Positions 9,034 through 16,725 of a DNA stretch of 64,000 bases are shown piece after piece. The first letter of the stretch is position 1. Each line of letters begins with the position of its first letter. Under the pieces are notes generated by a model. The model worked only from the letters and a program-made list of their open reading frames with translations, searched no databases and was not told the DNA's origin. Source of the stretch: Enterococcus sp. MMGLQ5-1 (GTDB lineage: Bacteria > Bacillota > Bacilli > Lactobacillales > Streptococcaceae). The position numbers were made by a program, and so were the translations under genes. Location: NCBI RefSeq assembly GCF_013155265.1, contig NZ_JABJXU010000001.1:612154-676153 (forward strand). Reading direction: 5' to 3'.

Positions 9034-10257
9034 ATGATTAATGAAGGACAAGAAATTGTCGAGTGCACTTCTTTGCAGACAGAAAAAAATGAAGTGAAAA
9101 TATTTTCAAAGGATTTATTACTTGTGATGCTAGTTGGCTTTTTAGCGGGAACTGCAATCACTACTCAAATGGGAACCCTGCCTTTATATATTGATTATTT
9201 AGGAGGCTCAAAGGGTCAGTCAGGAATGGTTGTTGGTATTTTAGGTATTTCGTCATTATTTTGTCGAATTCCTGTCGGCCGTTTGCTTGATAGATATGGT
9301 CGTAAGCTGATTCTTTGCATGGGCTTAATAATATTAGTAATTGATTTTATGTTTTTGAATTTATTTCATGAAATCATGTTACTTTTTATTTTAAGATTTA
9401 TTCAAGGCTTAGGTATGGGAATTGAATCAACTGCAACAAGTACCTTGGCAAGTGATTTAATTCCTAAATCACGTCTTACTGTGGGATTAGGTTATTTTAG
9501 CATTGCCCTAACGCTACCAAGTGCGATTGGCCCACTGATTGGGCTATTTCTAGTTCAAAACTATGGCTTTAATGCGCTATTTTTTGCTGGATTACTCTTG
9601 ACTATTTTAGCGGCAATAGCAAGCCTTTTTATTTCTGATCAGTATAAAAAACAGCTCAAATCAACCTCAGAAAAAGTATCAGCTGCTAAAAATTTTCAAT
9701 CTAAATCATTGCTATTGAAGATTGAAGTGATTATTCCGAGCTTAATTATGTTTTTGGTTTGCCTGACCAATTCGGCGGTTACCGCCTTTATTTCTCAGTT
9801 TGCGATTGAAAAGTCAGTGAACAATATTGGTTATTATTTTACCGTTAATGCGATTACGACTGTTGTGGTTCGGATTATTTATCCCAGAATATTTAGAAAT
9901 ATTAAGAATGGCATTCTAGTATCAGGTAGTATTATTGTCATGATTGCTTCGTTTTGGTTGATTTCTGTAAGCCAAACATTGTTTCATTTTTTGCTGGCCG
10001 CAATTTTATTTGGTATTGGCTTTGCGTCAATTTTGCCAATTATGAATGCGATCGTGTTAAATAATGTCTCGAAATTTCAACGTGGCAATGCGACCGCTAT
10101 TTTTTCTGCCGCGATGGATGTGGCGTATGGTGGTGGCGCAATGATTTGGGGATTTATCGCTATGCTTAGTGGCTTCTCCTTGATGTATCAGCTATGTGGA
10201 GCTTTAGTAGCTTTAACGCTTCTAATCGCCTTTAAGTTTAAAAAATTTCTATTTTAG
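9034..10257 (+). CDS. Major facilitator superfamily transporter
   Basis: A 407-residue polytopic membrane protein with about twelve predicted transmembrane segments. The MFS loop 2-3 motif appears as GRLLDRYGRKL near residue 88. It starts 15 bp after the ATPase stop, so it is in the same operon. Context suggests export of the hydroxy acid made by the neighbouring enzymes, or proton-linked uptake; sequence alone does not decide. The charged N-terminal tail of about 30 residues before the first membrane helix is ordinary. Confidence 0.85.
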   Translation: MINEGQEIVECTSLQTEKNEVKIFSKDLLLVMLVGFLAGTAITTQMGTLPLYIDYLGGSKGQSGMVVGILGISSLFCRIPVGRLLDRYGRKLILCMGLIILVIDFMFLNLFHEIMLLFILRFIQGLGMGIESTATSTLASDLIPKSRLTVGLGYFSIALTLPSAIGPLIGLFLVQNYGFNALFFAGLLLTILAAIASLFISDQYKKQLKSTSEKVSAAKNFQSKSLLLKIEVIIPSLIMFLVCLTNSAVTAFISQFAIEKSVNNIGYYFTVNAITTVVVRIIYPRIFRNIKNGILVSGSIIVMIASFWLISVSQTLFHFLLAAILFGIGFASILPIMNAIVLNNVSKFQRGNATAIFSAAMDVAYGGGAMIWGFIAMLSGFSLMYQLCGALVALTLLIAFKFKKFLF

Positions 10258-10307
10258 CGCAGATAACAATATAAAATAATAATGAATTATTGAGTAGGAG
10301 TTAGAGA

Positions 10308-11252
10308 ATGATTGGTACAATGAATAAAATTCCTGAAAAATTAATGAGTAAATATAGTGAAATCTTAAAAGAAGAAATTGTGGCAATTGATGCTATTCAA
10401 GCCTCAAATCAGGTTTTTTCAGATATTGATATTTTAATCGGTGGTTTTGAATTAACAGAGAAAGCGATTAAAAATTTCCCCAATTTAAAATTAATCTTTA
10501 CCTTTAGCTCCGGTGTAAATTTTTTACCCTTCGATTATCTAAAGCAAAGAAAAATAAAAGTTGTCAATTCAAGAGGTCTTCATGCAGAGCAAATGTCTGA
10601 GCATGCTATCGGCTTAATGCTGAGCCTAACTCGAGGATTGAAGCAAGCAGCAATTGCTCAAGGTCAAAAGAAGTGGCTTTCTGAAGCTAGCTATCCGTTT
10701 TCGAGTGTAAACGGCAAAGAGATTTGCATTGTAGGCGCAGGTACAATTGGGCAGGCTGTAGCTAGAAAAGCTAAGGCCTTTGATATGCGGGTCACTGGGG
10801 TAAAGCGAAAGCTTGAGAGACTTGAGAATTTTGACAATGTCTATCCAATTTCAGAGTTGACTGCAGCAGTTGCTTCGGCAGATTTTATTATTCTATTAAC
10901 ACCTCTTACTGAAGCCACACGGCATTTATTTAATCAAGCCATTTTTGGAAATATGAAGGCTAGTAGCTACTTTATTAATCTTTCACGAGGTGGAACGGTC
11001 GATGAGTCTGCGTTACATAAGGCATTGATACAGGGTCAAATTGCTGGAGCCGCCCTGGATGTCTTTGAACAGGAACCACTTAACTCGGATTCACCCTTTT
11101 GGGAATTGGATAATGTCATCATTACACCACATACAGCAGGTGTGATTTCAAATTATGCAGAACGTGCATTGTCTATTTTTTCAGATAATTTGCAGCTATA
11201 TAGAGCAGAAAAGAAGATGACTAATCAAGTAAATTTAGATTTGCAATACTAA
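10308..11252 (+). CDS. D-isomer-specific 2-hydroxyacid dehydrogenase (second)
   Basis: A 314-residue NAD(P)-dependent dehydrogenase of a different subgroup from the gene at 7205, closer to phosphoglycerate/hydroxypyruvate-reductase-like proteins. It has the Rossmann motif GAGTIGQAVARKA near residue 143, the Arg in LSRGGTVDE near 226, the acidic FEQEPL and the catalytic His in PHTAGV near 276. Start is ATG at 10308 after GTAGGAG; an ATG at 10320 is an alternative. Two hydroxyacid dehydrogenases in one amino-acid operon are unusual. Confidence 0.85.
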   Translation: MIGTMNKIPEKLMSKYSEILKEEIVAIDAIQASNQVFSDIDILIGGFELTEKAIKNFPNLKLIFTFSSGVNFLPFDYLKQRKIKVVNSRGLHAEQMSEHAIGLMLSLTRGLKQAAIAQGQKKWLSEASYPFSSVNGKEICIVGAGTIGQAVARKAKAFDMRVTGVKRKLERLENFDNVYPISELTAAVASADFIILLTPLTEATRHLFNQAIFGNMKASSYFINLSRGGTVDESALHKALIQGQIAGAALDVFEQEPLNSDSPFWELDNVIITPHTAGVISNYAERALSIFSDNLQLYRAEKKMTNQVNLDLQY

Positions 11253-11610
11253 ATCTGTTACGGCCAGCAGCTGCTTAGCAGCATAGAAAATGGTGCTAAA
11301 TTACCCTGTAATTATAAACGCTAAGTGTGATTGCTTACCAAGCTTTAATTTTATCTAAAAGAAATAGAAAGCTGCACATAGGTATATTATGTGCTCAGAC
11401 CTTAAGTGCCTGAGTAACTTTACGGATAGTATTTCTTATGCTTCACTTTCTACTCAAATTCTTTTAGAGCTATGATGAATGGTAAACAATAAATTTAAGA
11501 TATATGAAACCTAACGCTTTAGCGCTTTAGTTGAAGTGTTAAAAAATTTTTATTGTTTCGGTAGCGCTTCGATCAATAAGGTGCTTTTTATCTCTGATTA
11601 AAACTGTGAA

Positions 11611-11667
11611 AAATAGATGAGTCCTCCGGTCAGACGTTCTCTGTCTGACCGGAGGACTCATCTATTT
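11611..11667. repeat. Perfect 25-bp GC-rich inverted repeat
   Basis: The arms at 11611-11635 and 11643-11667 are perfect reverse complements around a 7-nt loop. The core CCTCCGGTCAGAC is far more GC-rich than the surrounding DNA. No T-run follows directly, so it is not a standard terminator, though another hairpin with a T-run lies 44 bp on. It sits between the hydroxyacid dehydrogenase gene and the sugar operon promoter. Confidence 0.9.
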
Positions 11668-11710
11668 GAACAATTTTGGGAGAGAAAGCCCCTAATTTAC
11701 CAATATAACG

Positions 11711-11739
11711 AAAGGAGTTTTTTTTCTAACTCCTTTTTT
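11711..11739 (+). terminator. Rho-independent terminator
   Basis: AAAGGAGTT (11711-11719) pairs with AACTCCTTT (11728-11736), followed by further T. It probably ends readthrough from the upstream operon just before the sugar operon promoter. Confidence 0.8.
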
Positions 11740-11768
11740 AATTAATAAAAAAAAGATATAAAAAATAG

Positions 11769-11797
11769 TTGACATCCGAAACGTTTCGGGTAATAAT
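11769..11797 (+). promoter_or_regulatory. Sugar operon promoter with LacI-family operator O1 between -35 and -10
   Basis: A consensus -35 TTGACA (11769-11774) is followed after about 16 bp by TAATAA(T) at 11791-11797. The 14-bp perfect palindrome CCGAAACGTTTCGG (11776-11789) fills the spacer. A repressor bound there would block RNA polymerase. The palindrome with central CG is typical of LacI/GalR operators, and such a regulator is encoded in this operon at 19018. Confidence 0.85.
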
Positions 11798-11802
11798 GAT
11801 TA

Positions 11803-11817
11803 CAGAAAGCGTTTTCA
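11803..11817 (+). promoter_or_regulatory. Candidate CcpA cre site
   Basis: CAGAAAGCGTTTTCA closely fits the catabolite response element consensus (TGWNANCGNTNWCA). It lies just downstream of the -10 hexamer, a position expected to give glucose repression of the sugar operon. Confidence 0.7.
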
Positions 11818-11858
11818 AAAAAACTACAAAGGAGAAAGCAATTATTTTTTTATTTTGA

Positions 11859-11876
11859 ATCCGAAACGTTTCGGAT
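11859..11876 (+). promoter_or_regulatory. LacI-family operator O2
   Basis: ATCCGAAACGTTTCGGAT is an 18-bp perfect palindrome with the same core as O1. Centre-to-centre distance to O1 is 85 bp, close to eight helical turns, which suits cooperative binding or a DNA loop. Confidence 0.85.
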
Positions 11877-11911
11877 GAAGGCATTTAATCGATTCTTGGG
11901 AGGAATTATTG

Positions 11912-13180
11912 ATGAAAAAAATGTTTAAAAATTTCAGTATTTTATTATTTAGTTTTATTGTTGTAGTTGGTTTGGTGGGCTGTGGCAGCAAAAACAGTGA
12001 TTCAGATAGTAGTGATAAAAAAACACTCACGGTTGGTTTCTGGAAGGGTGATTCAACAACCGAGGATACAGCAAGAAAAAATGCTTTTGCCGCATTTACA
12101 AAGAAAACAGGGATTAAGATTAAAGAGAAGGTTTACAACGATTACGACACCCAGTTAATGACAGACTTCGTTGGTGGTACTGCACCTGATGTATTTTATG
12201 TCGATTCATCAAGTATCCCGACCTTTTATGAGCAGGGCGTGTTAGAGCCATTAGACAGCTATATCGAAAAACAGAAAGACTTTAACGCATCAGATTTTTA
12301 TGAACCGATTTATAATGCTTTCAAGGGTAGTGATGGCAAGATGTACGGTGTGCCAAAGGACTATTCAACTTTGGGATTATATTACAATGAGGATTTATTG
12401 GCTAAGGCAGGGATGACTGCTGCTGATCTACCAAAGGACTATAGTGAAATGGAGGCCTTTCTGACTAAATTGAAAGAGAAGCTACCAGATGTACAGCCAA
12501 TGGTCTTTTCAGCATTATTAGCAAGACAAGTATACATTGCTCAGTCAGAGGGCGGCAGTATTGTTGATAGTAAAGGTAATGCAACCCTTGATGATGCAAA
12601 GGTTGTTAGTGCACTTCAGGTATTAGTTGATCTATATCAAAAAGGCTTGATTAGAACGGCCTCTGACTTAGGAGATGGCTGGGCTGGTGACACCTTTGGT
12701 CGTGGTGGTGCAGTAATCAGCGATGAAGGTACTTGGATGGTTTCTCATTTAAATAATAATTTTTCAGATTTAAAATGGGGTGTTACAGAATTGCCAACAG
12801 TAAATAATCAACAAGGTAATATGGCATACGCTGTTAGCTATTCTATGAATTCTGCTTCAAAAAATAAGGATGAAGCTTGGGATTTAATCAATTATTTAAC
12901 GCATGATGCAATGGCCGATTATGCCAAAGCGGCTTCAGTTTTACCTTCAAGGAAATCAGTTGCTGAGGCGATTGATATTAATGCCAATGAAACAATGAGT
13001 CCATTTATTAAAGCAGCTGATTATGCGACAGCATGGCAGGATGGACCATATCTAAGCTTAATTTCTTCAAGATATGACAATATGATTACCTCGGCACTTA
13101 AAGGAGAGATGACCTTAGAGGCAGCATTGAAGGAAGCAACCGTTTCTGCTAATCAGGATATCGAAAATCAAATTAAATAG
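11912..13180 (+). CDS. Carbohydrate ABC transporter substrate-binding lipoprotein
   Basis: A 422-residue family 1 solute-binding protein for an oligosaccharide. The signal peptide ends in the lipobox LVGC near residue 26, followed by a Ser/Asp-rich linker and the receptor body (GGTAPDVFYVDSS near 85, typical of the MalE/MsmE group). ATG at 11912 follows GGGAGGA with 7-nt spacing; a TTG one codon upstream is the alternative. It is the first gene after the O1/O2 operators and would deliver sugar to the two permeases downstream. Confidence 0.92.
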   Translation: MKKMFKNFSILLFSFIVVVGLVGCGSKNSDSDSSDKKTLTVGFWKGDSTTEDTARKNAFAAFTKKTGIKIKEKVYNDYDTQLMTDFVGGTAPDVFYVDSSSIPTFYEQGVLEPLDSYIEKQKDFNASDFYEPIYNAFKGSDGKMYGVPKDYSTLGLYYNEDLLAKAGMTAADLPKDYSEMEAFLTKLKEKLPDVQPMVFSALLARQVYIAQSEGGSIVDSKGNATLDDAKVVSALQVLVDLYQKGLIRTASDLGDGWAGDTFGRGGAVISDEGTWMVSHLNNNFSDLKWGVTELPTVNNQQGNMAYAVSYSMNSASKNKDEAWDLINYLTHDAMADYAKAASVLPSRKSVAEAIDINANETMSPFIKAADYATAWQDGPYLSLISSRYDNMITSALKGEMTLEAALKEATVSANQDIENQIK

Positions 13181-13186
13181 CTAAGT

Positions 13187-13222
13187 GAGTGAGCAATATG
13201 ATTAATTGCATATTGCTCACTC
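13187..13222 (+). repeat. Intercistronic 14-bp perfect hairpin
   Basis: GAGTGAGCAATATG (13187-13200) and CATATTGCTCACTC (13209-13222) form a perfect stem with an 8-nt loop, between the receptor and first permease genes. There is no T-run. Such hairpins often protect the 3' end of the receptor message and allow more receptor than permease; that role is inferred. Confidence 0.85.
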
Positions 13223-13241
13223 CGATTATGAGGTGTAAAGA

Positions 13242-14144
13242 ATGAACAAAAGAATTAGAGGGCAGCTACAAGGTTTCCTTTTTTCACTGCCGGCAATGCT
13301 TATACTAGCCATATTTGTTTTATTACCTGTGATTTACTCTTTCTATTTATCATTTAATAAGGTTTCACTTGTGGGTGATATTACCTATGATTTTGTAGGT
13401 TTAAAAAATTATTTTAATGCTTTTAAGGATCCTCGTGTGATTATCGCACTAAAAAACACTGTTAAATATGTATTGATTGTTGTACCAGCTCAGACCTTGT
13501 TGGCCTTGCTGCTTGCCTCGGTTTTGAATTCAGGTGTCAAATTTCAAAACAGCTTTAGAACCTTGCTTTTTTTACCAACCTTAACGTCAAGTTCAGCCTT
13601 AACAATGATTTTTATGTTTCTATTTAGTGTCAACGGTCCAATTAATAAATTATTTATCCAGCTAGGCTTTATTGATGCACCTGTTAGCTTTTTGAATGAC
13701 AGCTCTACTGTCTTATATGCCATTATTATTATGAATGTTTGGTCAACAGTACCGATGTTTATGACAATCTATCTGGCAGGCTTACAGGATATACCAAAAA
13801 CGATGTATGAGGCGGCTGAAATTGATGGTGCCAATGCTTTTCAAAGGCTGATTAAAATTACAATTCCTCAGCTTGTGCCTGTTACTAATTATATTGTGAT
13901 GGTTGGTTTAGCATCAACTTTTCAGCTATTTGATCAAACCTACATTGTTTCAAGCGGATCAGGCGGACCAAATAATTCTACGCTGACCTTATCATTAATT
14001 ATTTATCAGTATGCATTTAAAACCTTTGGCACGATGGGCTATGCGTCAGCAATTGCAGTATTATTGACTATATTTATTTTCATTATTTCAATGATATTGA
14101 GAAGGTTTACAAATGAAGATGTTACTGGGGAAGGGTTGGTTTAG
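13242..14144 (+). CDS. Sugar ABC transporter permease (MalF/UgpA type)
   Basis: A 300-residue permease with six predicted transmembrane helices. The cytoplasmic EAA loop is EAAEIDGANAFQRLIKITIP near residue 190, where it docks to a shared MsmX/MalK-type ATPase. No sugar ATPase is encoded in this operon, which is normal for Firmicutes that use one housekeeping ATPase. The next permease begins immediately after the stop codon. Confidence 0.92.
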   Translation: MNKRIRGQLQGFLFSLPAMLILAIFVLLPVIYSFYLSFNKVSLVGDITYDFVGLKNYFNAFKDPRVIIALKNTVKYVLIVVPAQTLLALLLASVLNSGVKFQNSFRTLLFLPTLTSSSALTMIFMFLFSVNGPINKLFIQLGFIDAPVSFLNDSSTVLYAIIIMNVWSTVPMFMTIYLAGLQDIPKTMYEAAEIDGANAFQRLIKITIPQLVPVTNYIVMVGLASTFQLFDQTYIVSSGSGGPNNSTLTLSLIIYQYAFKTFGTMGYASAIAVLLTIFIFIISMILRRFTNEDVTGEGLV

Positions 14145-14969
14145 ATGAAAAAAATTAAGGCTTCTCGCATTATTTTATATGCAATTTTACTAGGCTATAC
14201 AGCAATTACGGTTTATCCATTTTTATGGGCAGTTTTTGCATCTATCAAGCCTTATAGTGAAATTGTTAGTGGTGGCTTAAAGCTTTTACCCTCAAGTCCC
14301 ACTCTAGAAAATTTTAAATATATTTTTACTGAGGATCCCTTATTTCCAAAGTGGGTTCAAAATTCAATTATCATTTCGCTATTAGGTACAGTTATCAATG
14401 TTATCTTGAATAGTATGTGCGGCTATGCTTTAGCACGGCTAAATTTTCCGGGGAAAAAAGCACTTTTTCTAACAATCGTTGCTTGTATTATGATTCCAGC
14501 ACAAATTTTATTAATACCAAATTATTTAATTATTAAGAATCTTGGTTTATTAGATACCTATTCTGCCTTAATTATTCCTTCTGCGATTAATTTTGCTTAT
14601 ATTTTTATGATGCGTCAGTTTTTCTTATCATTTCCAACTGAAATTGAAGAAGCAGCGCAGCTGGATGGTTTAAGTCGACCAAAAATTTTCTTTAAAATTG
14701 TGATGCCAATGGCGAGGGCCTCGGTCGGAACGCAAGCAATTTTTGTATTTCTTGGCTTTTGGAATGATTTCATGAAGCCATTGCTTTTCATAACTTCTCC
14801 AGAGAAGTATACCTTGACTTTAGGCTTACAGTCATTCCAATCACAGCATGCAACCCAATGGAATTATATTATGGCTGCAGCCGTCGTAACGATTTCACCA
14901 ATTATCGTATTATATATTTTGCTTAATAAATACTTTATGAAGGGGATGAAAATTGGCGGGGATAAATAA
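14145..14969 (+). CDS. Sugar ABC transporter permease (MalG/UgpE type)
   Basis: A 274-residue second membrane subunit with six predicted helices and the EAA loop EEAAQLDGLSRPKIFFKIVM near residue 165. Its ATG abuts the previous stop and its end overlaps the glycosidase start by 17 bp, so the genes are tightly coupled. With the product of 13242 it forms the transmembrane channel of the importer. Confidence 0.92.
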   Translation: MKKIKASRIILYAILLGYTAITVYPFLWAVFASIKPYSEIVSGGLKLLPSSPTLENFKYIFTEDPLFPKWVQNSIIISLLGTVINVILNSMCGYALARLNFPGKKALFLTIVACIMIPAQILLIPNYLIIKNLGLLDTYSALIIPSAINFAYIFMMRQFFLSFPTEIEEAAQLDGLSRPKIFFKIVMPMARASVGTQAIFVFLGFWNDFMKPLLFITSPEKYTLTLGLQSFQSQHATQWNYIMAAAVVTISPIIVLYILLNKYFMKGMKIGGDK

Positions 14970-16725
14970 GGATAAGGCTGCGAAAATTCTAGTTGAAAAT
15001 GCAGAGTATATCAATGTGCCAATGAATCATTTTCAGTCTGGCGAAAGCTTCATTTGGCTACTAGATTTTAAAAATTATCAGGATCAAGTATCCACAAAAT
15101 ATACTGTCACCTTGGCTTTTCCGATTCAGAAAATTGCTTATTTTTGGCATCCAACCAAGCAATTAAATTTAAATTTACCAATGCTTTGGGAAGAGGTAAT
15201 CGTTACAAAATCGAATTATTCAATACCAGTTTATTCATTTTTAAGTCAATCGGGAAAAAACAGGCTGACAATCGCAATATCGGAAATTAGCTCACCAGTT
15301 ACGGTAATGGCTGGCGTGCAGGAGGAAAGTGCATCAATTATTTTCCAAATCAGTATCGATAAATCACGGTTAAAGAACGCCGAATTAAAGCTCTATCTAT
15401 CTAGTGAGGAGCAATTGTTTTCAAAAGCGATAATGCAGGCACGAGATTGGTTGTATCAGGTTAATGAAATTCAGCCTAGCAATCGGCTAGCTAAAAGCTT
15501 TGAAATGGTTTTTTCAAGCTGGTATGCCTTTCATCAAGCTATTAATGCAGAAAAATTAGAAAGAGAGCTTGCTTATTTTAAGCAATACCATTTAAATACA
15601 TTAATTTTAGACGATGGCTGGCAAACGAACGATTCAAATAGAGGCTATCAATTTGCAGGTGACTGGCAATTTGCTATTGAAAAATTTCCAAATATCAAAA
15701 ATCATGTCAAAAAGTTTCAGGCTCAGGACTGTCATTATTTACTATGGCTTAGCTTGCCATTTATTGGCAAGAAATCGAATCATTGGGCAGAATTTAAAAA
15801 TAGCTTTCTCTATATTGATGATGCGCAGGGGGCTGGTATCTTAGATCCAAGATTTGCTAAGACGCGTCAATATATGATTGATCAAGCGATAAATTTAGTT
15901 AAGCTGACTGGTGTTGATGGCCTTAAATTAGATTTTTTAGATGTTTTTTATACCAAAGACGATGAAAGCTTTTCGGATGAATGGGACGTACTAGAGCTTG
16001 AGAGCGCGATTGAATTATTGCTTTATGAGCTGCACCAACAGCTAGAGGCCATCCAGCCAAATTTAATGATTGAATTTCGGGAGAATTATTTTGGACCAAT
16101 CATGAATCAGACCGCAAACATTTTTAGAGTAAAGGACTGTCCTAATGATTTTATCATGAACCGCACAAGTATTGCTAAGCTTAGATTGCTGTGTCCTACT
16201 ACAGCAATTCACTCGGATATGCTCATGTGGCACGCTGATGATACTGTCGAATATGCGGCATTACAAATTGAAAACTGTATTTTTGGCATACCTCAGATAT
16301 CAGTTCAGCTTTCTAAATTAACTGAGGAGCATCAACTGATGCTGGCATTTTGGACGAGCTATTTAACTGATAATTCAAATTTATTAAATAATGGCGAATA
16401 TTTTGCGCTAAATCCCCAGCATCAATTTAATCTGCAATTAATTACCAATAGGTATCATACGATTATTGCTTGTTATGAGGAAAACTTGGTGATTGATCTT
16501 AGTGAAATTAAGACATCAACAATAGATATTATTAATGCAACTGAAAATAATCATATTTATATATATAGTTCAAAAAAACAATCCATTCAGCTTCAATCTC
16601 TAAATTGTATGGGTGTCACTCAGTATTGCTCTGATCAAGTTATTATCAATGCTTTGAGAATTGATGTTTTGGCGGCAGGGATGATAAAAATAACAAAGAA
16701 AGAGGAAAAAATAAATGGTGAGTAA
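14953..16725 (+). CDS. GH36-like glycoside hydrolase (alpha-galactosidase superfamily)
   Basis: A 590-residue cytoplasmic protein with a beta-rich N-terminal part (1-170), a TIM barrel (about 175-480) and a short beta C-terminal part. In the barrel, LDDGWQ (D220), the probable nucleophile Asp in GLKLDF (D327) and the probable acid/base Asp in FRVKD (D395) match the GH36/GH-D clan pattern. It is shorter than the usual ~730-residue bacterial GH36 alpha-galactosidases, so a different linkage is possible. Start is TTG at 14953 overlapping the permease gene. It sits directly before a GH65 phosphorylase; the two presumably act in sequence on the imported oligosaccharide. Confidence 0.75.
   Translation: MAGINKDKAAKILVENAEYINVPMNHFQSGESFIWLLDFKNYQDQVSTKYTVTLAFPIQKIAYFWHPTKQLNLNLPMLWEEVIVTKSNYSIPVYSFLSQSGKNRLTIAISEISSPVTVMAGVQEESASIIFQISIDKSRLKNAELKLYLSSEEQLFSKAIMQARDWLYQVNEIQPSNRLAKSFEMVFSSWYAFHQAINAEKLERELAYFKQYHLNTLILDDGWQTNDSNRGYQFAGDWQFAIEKFPNIKNHVKKFQAQDCHYLLWLSLPFIGKKSNHWAEFKNSFLYIDDAQGAGILDPRFAKTRQYMIDQAINLVKLTGVDGLKLDFLDVFYTKDDESFSDEWDVLELESAIELLLYELHQQLEAIQPNLMIEFRENYFGPIMNQTANIFRVKDCPNDFIMNRTSIAKLRLLCPTTAIHSDMLMWHADDTVEYAALQIENCIFGIPQISVQLSKLTEEHQLMLAFWTSYLTDNSNLLNNGEYFALNPQHQFNLQLITNRYHTIIACYEENLVIDLSEIKTSTIDIINATENNHIYIYSSKKQSIQLQSLNCMGVTQYCSDQVIINALRIDVLAAGMIKITKKEEKINGE

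Larger units (their letters stand above)
11253..11768. other. Intergenic region with several hairpins, no gene
   Basis: About 500 bp separating the amino-acid and sugar operons. I found no credible reading frame. It holds GCTGC-TTA-GCAGC near 11270, a weak GCACAT/ATGTGC hairpin near 11375, the 25-bp inverted repeat at 11611-11667 and the terminator at 11711-11739. Confidence 0.6.

Noticed and set aside
11828-11880. Ribosome-site-like AAAGGAG at 11828-11834 suggesting a leader peptide
   Set aside because: No start codon with a meaningful frame follows within usable distance; the real ribosome site of the receptor gene is at 11898-11904.
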